Below are positions 12,366 to 23,569 of a stretch of 64,000 nt of DNA, piece after piece. Both the position numbers and the translations under genes were made by a program. The DNA lies in the NCBI RefSeq assembly GCF_021462225.1, contig NC_061811.1, positions 2,714,663 through 2,778,662 on the forward strand, written 5' to 3'. The stretch is from Girardinichthys multiradiatus. Taxonomy: Eukaryota > Chordata > Actinopteri > Cyprinodontiformes > Goodeidae. Position 1 is the first letter of the stretch. Each line of letters opens with the position of its first letter. Under the pieces are notes generated by a model. It was not told the origin of the DNA, did no database searches, and worked only from the letters and a program-made list of their open reading frames with translations.

Positions 12366-12800
12366 AAATGGAGTTTGAACAAAAATTCAACATGGAAGAC
12401 TCACCATCACCTCGAGCTTCGTCTAAGTACTCCTCCATGCAGCTCTGCTCCACCAATCAGCATCAAGTCTGCATTTCTCCCCGGCCAATCATCCTTCAAA
12501 GCTCCGCTTCAAAAGATCTTCACCCATGGAACCCTCTGTTCTGCAGCTGAACTTTGACCCTCCTCCACCCCATCTCCACCATTGGCTTCCAAACTCCTTC
12601 CAAATCTCCTCAGGCCTCCACTCCACCACCAGGATCGGATCCCAGGGGGGAAGACATCTCTAAATCTAATCCTAAAATGTTAATTCAAGCACATGTCATC
12701 CTCAGCATTCACGTCTTCCACTGGGGTCACAGTGTAAAGAAATAAACATTCACTAATAAACTTTTCTAATTGCATCCCTGTCTTCTCTTTGTTAATAGTT
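12366..12800 (+). mobile_element. TIR element B, copy 1
   Basis: Non-coding element beginning ATGGAGTTTGAACAAAAATT and containing GGAAGACTCACC, inserted in LL copy 2. The same sequence appears reversed at 13207-13622 and 34465-34932 and as a fragment at 55459-55568. The other end has AAACTTTTCTAATTGC. Interior blocks such as TCCACCACCAGGATC are shared by the copies. It is interpreted as a miniature inverted-repeat or LTR-like element of about 420 bp. Confidence 0.6.
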
Positions 12801-13206
12801 AATATTATTTTGAATAAGATCCAAACCCTTTGGAGAAATGGGTCTTAATGGTGTTTAATTAGCTGGCTTTGTCTAGTACAAATAATATTTAAGGAAATAT
12901 TGTTAAGGAAGTTTTTAAATAATAATTGAGAGAATATTATTTTGAATGAGGACCAACAATCTTTCTGGGTAAATGATCTTTAGTGGTGTTTAGTTAGTTA
13001 TCACGTTTAATAAAATATAATATAAAATAATATTCTTTCCTAGATTGCAACCTACCAACCTTTCTGGGAAAATTATCTTCAGCTGACTCATAAAGTGGGC
13101 AAGCACGTATTCTTAGCCGTTAGCAAATGGAGCTAACAAAAGAAGCTTATAGCTTGTTATCAGAAACAAACAGATACCTTTAAAATACCACTAATAAAAG
13201 GGTTGG

Positions 13207-13622
13207 AATGCATTTCAACCTGGAAAGACTCACATAATGGAGAAACAACAAGAAGACGGTTAAAGAGTTTATTATTGTAAGATTATTTCTTTGGCGCTCT
13301 GACCCCTGAGGGAGACGTAAACGCTGAGGATGAAAAGGAGTCTGAAAAAACATCTTATGATTATGATTAGGTACGTCTTCCCCCCCCTGGGTTCCGATCC
13401 TGGTGGTGGTGTAGGCCTTGGTATGGAAGGAATTGGGAGCCTATGGTGGAGAAGGGGTGGAGGAGGGTCGAACCTCAGCAGAAGGTCTTTAAAAGTGATG
13501 CCCTGGGAGATGATTGGCCGAGGAGGAGTGCGGACCTGCCGTTGATTGGAGCAGCCAGTGAAGAGTGATTGGATGAGACGGGGTGGTGAGTCTTCCATGT
13601 TGAATTTTCGTTTAAACTCCAT
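13207..13622 (-). mobile_element. TIR element B, copy 2 (inverted)
   Basis: Reverse-orientation copy of element B. The right end is TTTTCGTTTAAACTCCAT. The left end carries TTCAACCTGGAAAGACTCAC, nearly the inverse of the right-end sequence, so the element has imperfect terminal inverted repeats. Together with the copy at 12366-12800 it forms a large inverted pair inside LL copy 2, separated by about 400 bp. The open frames here are shadows. Confidence 0.6.
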
Positions 13623-14007
13623 AATCGTAGAAGGCACGTTAAAGCTGGTGTGTTTAAAAACCACCCTTTAAATAAAGTTTGTCTCATTACACCCTTTATA
13701 TGAATGAATCATTACTTAGCTTCATTGCGTGTGCTTATAATTAAATTTTGGAACCAAATGCACAACCCATGTATAGAGGCTAGAGTCCTTGAAGCGGCCG
13801 TCCCAACGTTTGAGTCGCGGACCGGAGACCTTTGCCGAAGGTATTCCCTCTCTCTTTCCCCTGTTTCCTGTCTGCCCACTGTCAGAAAAATTGAAAAACA
13901 AAGGCCTCTAGTGCCGCAAAAAATAAAAAATCCTGTGCTGGAAGTAGGTTAATGCAATTTATTTTGAAAGGCCTTTAACGTTGTAACCCATGGCTGGGGT
14001 CCCAACA

Positions 14008-15940
14008 ACGTCAACTTCATCCTTTCTTGTTCTTGTTCATACAAGTGATTATCAATACTTTTCTTACACATATAGTTTATTAACAAAGTCTAATAGCACT
14101 TATTATTATAAACAATCAAACCTTATTGCATTTCTATTCATCAATCATAAATGTAAAAATCCTAATTCCATCATTGATATATGGTTAAGATGATTTTCAA
14201 AGAAATCATCCTTCATTTTCTTTGTTATGACATATTTATGTAGTATGATCATTATTCATTTGATACCCTCAACCCTTAATCTCTCATTTCATTATGTGTA
14301 ATTTATTAAGTCTCAAGCATAGTGATACATGTCTGCAAAAGAAAAGAGAATTAATAGCATGACTCTGAATGAACCTCCCAGACTTCACAGCTTCAGAATG
14401 TGAATAACAGGGTATCTTTAGTTAGAGGCCTCTTAAGATTCACTGTAAAAAAGACCGTCTCAGGAAATTCTACCTGTTTGCAGCCATCAAGAATCTTGCA
14501 TTATCTGATGCAAGATTCCATTGGGATGAACAAAGAATTTTTGAATTCACTTGAACTGAATCTTCAAAACATAGGAAACAGAAATATCTCATCCTTTTTT
14601 GTGTTTATTTTATTGAACACTATCTGCTAAGCAACATATGGACCCCAAACCACAGACCTCATTCAACACTAATAGTGTAAAAGTCCACCACAACATTTTA
14701 TTTGAAGTGTTATATAAACCTAAATATATATATTGATCCAAAAAGCAAGATAATTCTGCAGTTTTTATTAGTTCTTCTGTCACAAGTCATCACTGTTTTT
14801 AGAAATAGTGTTATCTCCTGCTCTATTTATGCTCTATGCAAAAATAAATACAACTGAACTCTAAGATATTCCGTACAGACTTAATAAAACTACACACATA
14901 TAATGAAGGTACACAAGATATGAGAAATAACAGACGTGACAGTGATGTTCACAGCTCATCTTTCCAAGTCCTAGTCAAGGCTAACAGCATCTGTAGGATT
15001 TGGAAGAGTTTCAGAAGAATATGTTGTAAAGCTGAGAGGATTCAGAAAACAACTTTAAAGTTCACAGGTTGCACTTTATGGAGGTTTATTTAAAACTATA
15101 AATAGGACCGTTTCTCCTGAAACTAATCTCATCCCCGTAAGTCTGACTTCTTGCTCATATTTTATTCATGCTTTTATTTAGGAATATCAGGGCTAATTTT
15201 TCACTGCCATCTATTGCATAATCTTCCATTTATTCATCTTCTTCCTTACCATGGCTGCCCTTTAGACAATTCTAAAAAACACTTGAAACCCTCTTCAAGC
15301 CCAGTCAATATCCTTCCAACTTTCAGAAACTTTGTTTCTGAATGCTGTTGACCTTATTGGCACTTTGTATTGTGAATATTACTAACCTGTCCTTTCAAAC
15401 AGGCTCTGTCTCCTCCCTTTTGAAACGTATGACAATAAACATTTTACTAAGAAACCCAGCTTGGACTCTTCTCAGGCAAGTAATAAAATATTTATTATTA
15501 AATGACCTTTTATTTAAAAAAAAAAAAAAAAATGTTATGGCTGACCATATCATTTTTTCCTGGAACAGCACAAAACCTCTGATAAATCTCAATCTGATTT
15601 TTGTAAAATGCTTTCAGGACATAAAAAGTATCACAACCTGATTACGATTCTCCAGCACCAAAGTCAGAAACGTGAAATTTCCTCCCCGCTCTTAATTTTT
15701 TGATCAGGAGTAAACTGTTCTCTAGCAACGGAGCTCTGGCATTTTCAGTTTTTTTTAAATCCGGAGTTCTCCAGTGCAGTTCCGGGAGGATTGTCAGAAA
15801 CCTTCGTTAAGGTGGAAACTTAACGGTGTATTGGAAAAATGTATGTAACCCACATGGTTACTGAACCAATTTCTTAGATTAAATGCAGTACTTAGCCCCA
15901 CCACAAGGTGGTGTACCAGGAGGTGCTTAGTGCCATTACC
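14008..15940. other. No gene seen
   Basis: Very AT-rich unique-looking sequence with a poly-A run at about 15517-15531. No family recognised on either strand. Confidence 0.4.
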
Positions 15941-15941
15941 A

Positions 15942-16455
15942 GTGTTGTCAGGTGTACGATAATTATCGTATTTGTATGATATTATTGATATTATTGATAT
16001 TAATGCTCTCTGTACGATGTACGATCAACATAACTTGACCATTCCGTGAATGTGTGGTTGTAATCAGTTGTCATCAGCCTATCGCCAAAGTCTGTCGGAG
16101 TTTTTTTGTGAACCTTGAAGGCATTTGTGTCCGGATTCGGAAACAAATGCTGGAAATTCCAACCAATCGTGCTTTTCTAAATGTGACCTACGTGTGAAAT
16201 GATGCGTTGGCCTCAGAACAACGGCTGTGATTGGCTGAATAGTCTACTGCGTCCGCCCATGATGCATAGCCTGGTACTGTGGGGCTGCAGCTGTTGATAA
16301 ATCCATTCCGTACTGACGCCACAAAGCTGCGAGTTCCTGTTAGACGCTATTCAACACAAACAGACTTGTTATTTTGGTTATGACGAGTGTACGATAATTT
16401 CCCTCAAAATACGATAATTTTATGTCTCTAGTACGATAATTGAACCAACATATTG
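15942..16455. repeat. Element with repeated TACGATAATT motifs
   Basis: About 500 bp bounded by clusters of the motif TACGATAATT: near 15956 as the palindrome ACGATAATTATCGT, then at about 16390, 16410 and 16432. The interior is more GC-rich than its flanks. The clustered, partly inverted sub-terminal motifs resemble transposase-binding sites of a non-autonomous DNA transposon. No transposase is present, and exact ends and target duplication are not resolved. Confidence 0.45.
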
Positions 16456-16559
16456 TGGAAATATAAATGCCTTATCATTAGTAGCTAAAGCTAAAATATA
16501 TTTGGGATTTGCTGCTTATAGATTGATTATTATTAGGAGTTTTTAGTTATGCTTTTGAG

Positions 16560-16995
16560 AGTTAGAAAAATCCTTAAACAGTAGCTCCTAGTGTGGTCAC
16601 ACAATGAGTGTTTATTATTCAAGATTAAAGCTTGCAGGTGTTTTCTGTCTGTATCGTAAGAAGCTGGCAGTGGATTAGGGAGGCATGGTACTCCTCTCCC
16701 TGAAGATTCCTGAAGACGTGTGGGAAACAATTCTTTAATTAAATGATGAAATGTATCTCTGTTTCTTTGATACTGTTGCTGGGGAGACATCCACAGACAG
16801 AATGATTGTGTATGTGTACTGCATAGCAGCGTGGGGTATAAAATGTAATGTGGCGCACCCCCAGTGAGACAGCACACAGACGTTTCCAGGTACCAGTGTA
16901 AGTGTGTGTCTCCCTCTCTGAATTCAGATTGGTTTTAATAAACTTGTGGAAACGTACAACTGATCTCTGACTGAGGATTGTCCTTTGGGGTGTCA
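16560..16995 (+). promoter_or_regulatory. Possible retroviral LTR (plus)
   Basis: Arrangement typical of an LTR promoter and polyadenylation region: GGGGTATAAAATG near 16832, about 100 bp later TTTTAATAAACTTG near 16934, then a GT-rich stretch ending near TTTGGGGTGTCA at 16985-16996. No matching second LTR or clear primer-binding site is seen. It could also be a chance promoter-like region. Confidence 0.35.
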
Positions 16996-17179
16996 AATTA
17001 AAAGTGTCGGGGAGAGGTGAGGAGTAATGTAAGAGTTAACTGACGGCCAGTAAAGTTTTCCTACCTCAACAATATACATTTAAACAACTTCAGTGCAGTA
17101 AAAAATATTATGCACCTTACATTAATAAAGATAACTTTTTTTCTATCACAGCTGATATCATATAAGCACAAATATAAAT

Positions 17180-18190
17180 TGTTGTGGAATTTTCTTATCA
17201 AAGTGGGTAGAAGTTGACTCATGACAAGAGAAAATCCGGACTTTGTCTTTATAAGTTTTATTCAAAGGCATTCAGCGTTTGAATGACTCTGTCACTAAGG
17301 TTAGTCAGTTGAGCAGAGCTCCGAACGCCATTTACACACAGTATTTATACCAGAACATGACAGTGTTATCTCAATTTCAAAGAGTCTGTGTTTTACGACC
17401 CTAGACCCTTCTCGGGTTCAGAGGTGACAAGGTTTCCTAGGAACAACCATCTACTCTCCCCAACATATCATCCTAACTGTGGGTTTTAACCATTAAACTT
17501 CTGATAATGGCTTTTACAGCTTCCTTCACTAACACAGATGCTCACAGGAATGAGGTAACCCAAAGGTCATACACTGTGGAATGCTTACCGTGAGAATTTC
17601 CATCACATAATATGCCATTACTTTCTCTCTCATATGCTACAGTAGTGGCAATTTAGCTTAACCAGCTGCACCATTGGAATTGCCACTACAGGTAATACTT
17701 GAATTAGCTCAGCTGTGCTAGCTGCGGTTAGCATTAACTTCACAGTCTTTTTACAGTTCGTTTTCAAGGTTCACAGTGATACAGCAAGTACCACGGTGGT
17801 TTTAAAACATTAGGAAAACACAGTGACTCCGACTGGTTTTATGAACATAGTTCAGTGCAAAGAATTCCTTCCTATCATACTAATATCAACAGCTAACCAT
17901 GAGGTCTAACCCTATAATCTGTAGCTTTTCCTTACCGGAGTTCTTACAGAGGCTTAACACGGTGAAACCGGCTCCTCTCTCTCTCTCTCTCTCTCATGTA
18001 CACTCATATGACTTTCCCCAGGTTCGTCAGCTCGTTAACATGTGAGGTTCATAAGTCAGTCAGAACATTAGTCATTTGGTCTGTGCCTATAATGTTTCAT
18101 AGATCCAGCCTATGATTAGACAGCAAAACTTCCCCACAGTGTGATGTTATTTCTCCAGCTTCCACATATCGGAGAAAAATGTATTGTTAA
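17180..18190 (-). repeat. LTR-like repeat R1 (minus)
   Basis: Read on the minus strand, this has a TATA box GGTATAAATAC near 17347, an AATAAA signal near 17252 and the terminus ATTCCACAACA at 17180. That order fits U3-R-U5 of an LTR. The part at 18030-18190 matches 48640-48773 in inverted orientation. A (CT)n tract lies at 17974-17995. No protein is encoded. The upstream end is not well defined. Confidence 0.5.
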
Positions 18191-18264
18191 TAAATGAGCT
18201 GCTTAGTGTCATTACCATTGAACGTGATTCCAGAAAGAGTCGAGCTGTTGAGAAGAGCACCTAC

Positions 18265-19047
18265 TGACCTGACATTGATAACATGACACTCATCCAGACT
18301 GGACGGACCCAACAGACAACACCTTCAAGGTGGACCCCACTAACACCACCTTATTGATCCTTGGTGGATAAAAAAAGAATTGAAGCATTCAAAACAGAAA
18401 TAGTGGAAACAAAAGGGTTATAAGAAAACAATGTGCTTTTTAAGAATATAAAACAAAATTATATTGGAATTTTTGCAAATGAAATTGCTCTGATAGAGAC
18501 GTAAGTAAGTAAAATTTATTTGTACAGCACATTTCAGAGCAAGGGCAGTTCTTTACATTATAAAAATACAAAATCCTAAAACCATCAAAGGGACATTCAT
18601 GACAGTCATAGGGGAAAAGCTGTCAGTGTGTGAATGTGTATGAATGGGAATGACTGATTTCATTATAGAGCATCTTTGAGGGACCTTAAAAGTGCTAATA
18701 AAGGTCTGATGTTCTGATGATCATTGCCAAACTTCTATCTCAATAAGGTTTCCAGAATTTTCCCAAAATCATATAAAGATAGCAACAGTTCTACTTGTAT
18801 TGAAACATAAGAAAGCTCTTAGACCTGTCTTCAATTTTTCACATTTCTTTTACAAACAGGGTAATCAATCTTTTATGTGGCCAGTGTCAGTCCATTTTGT
18901 CTGTTTTTGGGAAATAAATGTCTCATTTATGTAAAAATTAGGGTATATGTGCACGATAATAATTAAAGACTACAAGTCTGATCCTCAACAGTACCACAAT
19001 TTTATATCAGTTCTTTATGATTAAACAAAAGGATTTTAACAGATGAT
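18265..19047 (+). repeat. Dispersed repeat R2, copy 1
   Basis: Direct repeat of 48774-49447. Shared landmarks include TGACCTGACATTGATAACATG, CACCTTATTGATCC, GGTCTGATGTTCTGATGATC and the end AAAGGATTTTAACAGATG. This copy has about 110 bp extra near 18505-18615. No coding frame. In both places R2 lies beside R1 and retroviral sequence, but R1 is inverted here relative to the other site. Confidence 0.7.
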
Positions 19048-19139
19048 CAAATTAGACTCAAATTTAACACAAGATGAAATGTACCTTAACAGAATTACTG
19101 GACTGAAATGGAGAAAACTTGAGTGAATTGAAACAAACT

Positions 19140-19561
19140 TTGGTTACTTGAAATAATGTTAGAGTTATAAAGCTGATAAATACAGACAAGTGTAATTAAA
19201 GACACAAGTGAACCAAGTAAGTTTGACTTGCAAGGGTGAGACAGTCCTCTGCCAGAACAGCGACTACCTTCTCACAAAGGAAGAAATCCTTGCACCAGCT
19301 TTTTATTTACAACTCACATTCCTACAAGCAAAAAGCAGGAATTGATTCAGCCAATTCTTACAGAGATTTCAACTTAACAGAGTAGTCATTCCCATATATG
19401 TTATAAGCTTGTCATCTCCAGAGTGATCCACTCGAGACCGCATTCCTTAACTTTCCACAAAAGCTTTTTCACACTGAAAAACGATCACAGGAATCATCTT
19501 AACTTCAAACATAGACATGATTTAAACTAAACAATGATAACTTATATACATTTTTCCAACA
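19140..19561 (-). repeat. Retroviral LTR1 copy (minus)
   Basis: About 80-85% identical by eye to 39027-39475, which is the 3' LTR of a minus-strand endogenous retrovirus. Shared segments include AGTTTGACTTGCAAGGGTGA, ACAGTCCTCTGCCAGAACAG and the U3 start, seen on the plus strand as TTTTTCCAACA ending at 19561. No polypurine tract or coding sequence abuts this copy, and the nearby pol fragment points the other way. Confidence 0.78.
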
Positions 19562-19945
19562 GTAAGACAAACTAAGATTATAAGACATAACCTGCCCTTC
19601 ATTTGTGTTTATCAATTTTATTAAGCCTTCTAAACTGATGAGGTGTGAGTTTTTTTCAGAACTAATGAAACCTAAAGTAAACCAAGCATTATTAAAATAA
19701 TAGCAATTAACAAAATTAGTGACCTCATTCTTAAATATAATGTGAACTTACTGCATTAAAAAAAGATCATTCAGAGCTGTTATAATCTTGCTGATGAATA
19801 CCACAAAAATTGTTATGGAACCAGATGATTAAAAGAGAGCAACTTTATCAAAATAAACATTTGTAGGAAATATCCAATTTAATTTTATTTAACTCTATCT
19901 ATCATGACACTATACAGGTCTTATTAACATCTTGGATGGCACATA

Positions 19946-20345
19946 TTATGTATGGAAAGAAATAAAGGTATAATTGGCAGCACAATGTAAAATTGCAGAG
20001 TTATTATTGAAATTATTAAATGCTGTGCTGTTACCAGCTAAATTAACTGAGTGTAAATGTGAAGGGATTACTAGATGCCCTGAAGGAAAGCCTATATTAC
20101 CTAAATCAATGTTCGACTGGGCTGCAAATGTGAGCCATGGGCAGAGCCATGTCTCAACAGGCGGGATGATTGGCTTAGTGAACAAACAATTAACTACATA
20201 TAGATTTAATACTTACTAAAAACTTACAAAAAACATTTTTGTGCATCTTGTTTGATATGTCTGTAACATAACCACCAAAGAAATCTTTCCTTGCAGAGGA
20301 CCAGATGCTATAATGGTGGCAAAAGGAGCAATGTCTCATCTTTTG
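19946..20345 (+). pseudogene. Endogenous retrovirus pol fragment
   Basis: Old pol remnant at the RNase H/integrase boundary. The 19974-20219 frame shows the end of RNase H (LLKLLNAVLLPAKLTECKCE) followed by a linker and the N-terminal integrase region with HGQSHVSTGGMIGLV, the usual position of the zinc-binding histidines; the following cysteines fall beyond a stop, near 20245. The same segment occurs inverted at 41745-42060. It is isolated and non-functional, and its orientation is opposite to LTR1 at 19.1-19.6 kb. Confidence 0.72.
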
Positions 20346-20551
20346 TAAAGGCCAAACTAGAGGTGAGAAAATGCATCTTACCTGAATGTGTAAATCTGGA
20401 CAGCAAGGAGATAGAGAAGCACTGAAGAGTTTGGAACACTGTGATAAGATTACATAAAATGCTGAAAGCAGGGTTCAGCTATATTTCTACAGTTTTCACC
20501 TCTATATACAACCTTTGAGAAGCTTTACATGAAGAGAGTACTTTAAATTGT

Positions 20552-22067
20552 TGTTGGAATTATGATTATTGATTAATTAATATTCATCAAGAATTATAAT
20601 TAACAATCATAATTTGACAAAATTAATTTCTTAACCAAAATCCTCATTTATGAATCGAAGCCAGAGATGTCCTCTGGTGTTGTAATTGTGGCTCAAAGCC
20701 TTTGATAATTACAACCGTTAAATAGTCAGTAATAATTGATAACTATTACCAGAGATGTCACTGTTTAATCAACCGTCTCTGCCAAAACGTGTGGAACTTT
20801 TAACCTTATTTTGACTGACAAATCACTCTTGCACAAAAAACACAAAACGCCTTCTCTTTTTCTATGTGAATATTTATTAAATCACAGCCTGATACACTTG
20901 CTCTTCCGATTTAATAATCTTCACCTACTCAAACATGCAAAGTTCTACATAAAAGGGGTAAAATATCTAACTAAACAAAATAAAGCAAAACAGCAGTGGG
21001 TGTGTATGAGATCAAACCAGCAGTTATGGCAGTTATGGCAAAATAAAAGGGGAATATGGTTGAACGAAGCTTTGGGCGCGCCCCTCCCAAAGTGTAGCTC
21101 AGCGGGACACGGGCAGTCATAAACCTTCCTCCAGCAAGGTTGTAAAACTCAGCCCAGACAAAGGATCATAAACCCTTTTGGCGGCAAACCAATAAAACAT
21201 GAAGTTTAAGACAAAGAAAATGGTTGATTTTCACCATAAGGTTATTATAGTGGTCCAGTTTCACAGCGCACCTGTGCACAGGTGTTTGCACGGTAAAGAC
21301 ACACTTGCGAGACACGGCGGCCTCCAACAGTACCAGCAAGTTTCAAAACAATGGCATGCACATACAATTCAGAACACATTAGACTCTAAATGGCGACTCT
21401 AATCGCACTAAAACCTCCTACTCTATCCTGCCCACGCTATTCCTAATAAAAAAAAAAAAAAAAAAGGATGAGTTTTACTTTATTTAAGTCTTCCTTCTGA
21501 GCAGAGGGAGAGAGGAGGGGGAAAGTTGGAAGTTAACGTGCGTCCACAGTTAACTTCGGGAAGAGCGGTCAGTCTTCATCCTTTGGCCTCCTTGGCAAAA
21601 AGGAAAATTATGATCTGACCGTCAGCAGTCGACTAGAACCAAGCAAGGAGGGAAAGTTGCGTCTCCTTGAAACTCCGTGGTTTGGTTACGTGTTAAACTC
21701 ACGTCTTCCATTGGCAAAGTGAAATCTCTGGCCTTCTCATTCCAGAAACCTCTTTCATAAATTTTTTGTTGGCCAACGAAGGAGAATAAATGAAGACTCC
21801 ATGTGGGACCTCTTCTTCTCCAGAGAGAGATGCCTCAGATGTTGGTCCGGTATCCAACGTGAAAGCGCTTCTTTCTAACGTTCGCCTTCCTATATTGCCT
21901 CGTGTGACGTCAGACCTGGGACAGCCCTGTCATATCAGCCGCAGTGGCCGCTTGGTTTTGTAGGACAGACTATCCTGTGGCACAAAATGGCCGATGACGT
22001 TGGAAAGGCATAGTGGCGTCCAACAATGTGCAAATGGTCCAATATTCACCAAACAAGTGGTCCAACA
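20552..22067. mobile_element. Solo-LTR-like element, 1.5 kb
   Basis: Begins TGTTGGAATTATGATTATTG at 20552 and ends GTGGTCCAACA at 22067. It is flanked on both sides by the tetramer TTGT (20548-20551 and 22068-22071). TG...CA ends and a 4-bp duplication are the signature of integrase-mediated LTR insertion. The interior has a poly-A run at 21448-21465 and no recognised protein. The termini resemble those of the LL family, but the bodies differ. The orientation cannot be decided. Confidence 0.7.
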
Positions 22068-22284
22068 TTGTCACTGCAGCAGTTCCAGTGACAGTGTTCC
22101 AAAGTGTTGTTGTAATTATTATGATTATATTATTTAATATTTAATATTATTATTTTAGTATTTAATTAAACAATATTTTGGTCTGTTAAGTGTTGTCCTG
22201 TGAATACAAGCCCAATATGGCAGTGGTATTAGCACAATAGAGAAAAGGGTGGAACGAGCTTTGGCATTACTGAACAGCAAAAAT

Positions 22285-22981
22285 TGTTATGATTCTGGCA
22301 CGTCTGCTCTACCCTGTCTCCCTGGTTGCAATCAGCAGATTAGATGCACCTGGTGGCTGCTGCAGTGTAGTGCAATCTGTGGCATGCCAAGCACCTGTGT
22401 CTTCCCTGATATATACTGACTCTGACAAGCAGATGGTGCCAGATTTTTGAAAGCCATTGTGTGAGTAGATATCCAGCGTTCCTTCGTGTCTGATCATTGT
22501 TCTTGACCTTACCTTGCCTTGTGGATTTATGCCTCTGCCTGCTCCCTGTCGGACTATTTGGATTTTGGTTGACGACCTTGTTTCCTGCATCTGGTTTATG
22601 CCTCTGCCTGCCCCTTGCCTGACGCCTCTTGTTCCGATCATTGACCCTGTTTCTGTCCTTGGATTATTGAGCCAGCCTAGCCCTCGAATTATTCAGCCTG
22701 GAGTCATTTCTTACCTGTGCTGTGGAGATTACTGCCTGCTGCCCACTGAGGTTTCCCCTATGGGTTTCAAGTTCCACTCAAGACAAAGGAGGTTAGTGGC
22801 TTTTCTGATCCCTGCAAAATCTGGAGAGACTACCAGTCAATAATCCCTCTTTCTGCCTCAGTAATTCCTGGAAGCTGTGAGGAGTGTTTCTTGTGTGACG
22901 TCTTCCTGTGGCTAAATAAACCTTTTAAACTTTCAGTACTGTGTCTGGCTGAATCTTGGGTCCGCCTTTTTCTGATTCATA
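22285..22981. mobile_element. Insert with 8-bp target duplication
   Basis: A 697-bp segment flanked by GCAAAAAT at 22277-22284 and 22982-22989, absent from other LL copies. It starts TGTTATGATTCTGGC and ends TTTCTGATTCATA. An 8-bp duplication fits hAT-type DNA transposons; the terminal repeats are weak (TATGATTC versus TATGAATC). An AATAAA followed by a pyrimidine-rich end near 22915 would also suit a retroelement. The open frames are proline/leucine-rich and unrecognised. Confidence 0.55.
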
Positions 22982-23569
22982 GCAAAAATATGCACACACA
23001 TGGAATACATTCTTAAATACATCTCTTAAAATACAAGAATTTACAAACAAAAATAAGCCAACTCAAAATCAAACATATTTCAATCAACAAACTGCTGTTT
23101 AGCTGGCCCGACCAAACTGCATGACACTTGCATGTTGCGGTTTCTTCAGTGACCGCAGTGCTACTTATGCAGCACACAAGGAAGGCGATGTGATTCTGCG
23201 ATCCCGTTGTCCTCTGTCAGGCCGGAGAAGGTTGGAAGCTTCTGTAGCTTATGCAGGCCTCAAAGGAAAGTCAAGCCACATTTGTCTTATTACTCCTTTT
23301 ATGAATGAATGATGATTATTTTGAAAAGCAGATTAATACTTAACTTTGTTGCATATGATCGGCGTGATCATAGTCACTTTGGATCTAAGTTGTAGAGTGC
23401 CTTTTTTTTATCCGTGTCCTGTCCTGCAGAGTAGCTCATAATTGTTGTCCGAGAGCCAAGAAAAAGCCCAACAGATTTACTTTCACAATTGAGCATTACA
23501 GCTAACGCTTTAAAGCTCTGGTTGATATTTACAAAAGAAACTTTTTTAGAAACTGCTTTCAGATTATTT

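Larger units (their letters stand above)
10704..14007 (+). mobile_element. LL repeat copy 2 (long LTR-like) with nested inserts
   Basis: Starts TGTTGTGATTATGAATATG at 10704 and ends GTCCCAACA at 14007, the same termini as the copies at 22.1 and 32.1 kb. Flanking tetramers are ACCT (10700-10703) and ACGT (14008-14011), consistent with a 4-bp target duplication changed by one base. The uninterrupted element is about 1.7 kb; this copy is 3.3 kb because of inserts at about 11020-12047, 12368-12800 and 13207-13622. Segments at 10760-11010, 12060-12365, 12800-13205 and 13630-14007 align with copy 4. No protein is encoded. Confidence 0.75.

Noticed and set aside
22309..22843. Opposed frames of 110 and 109 codons
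   Set aside because: They lie inside a non-coding insert with an 8-bp duplication and contain low-complexity repeats such as GAGRGINP.
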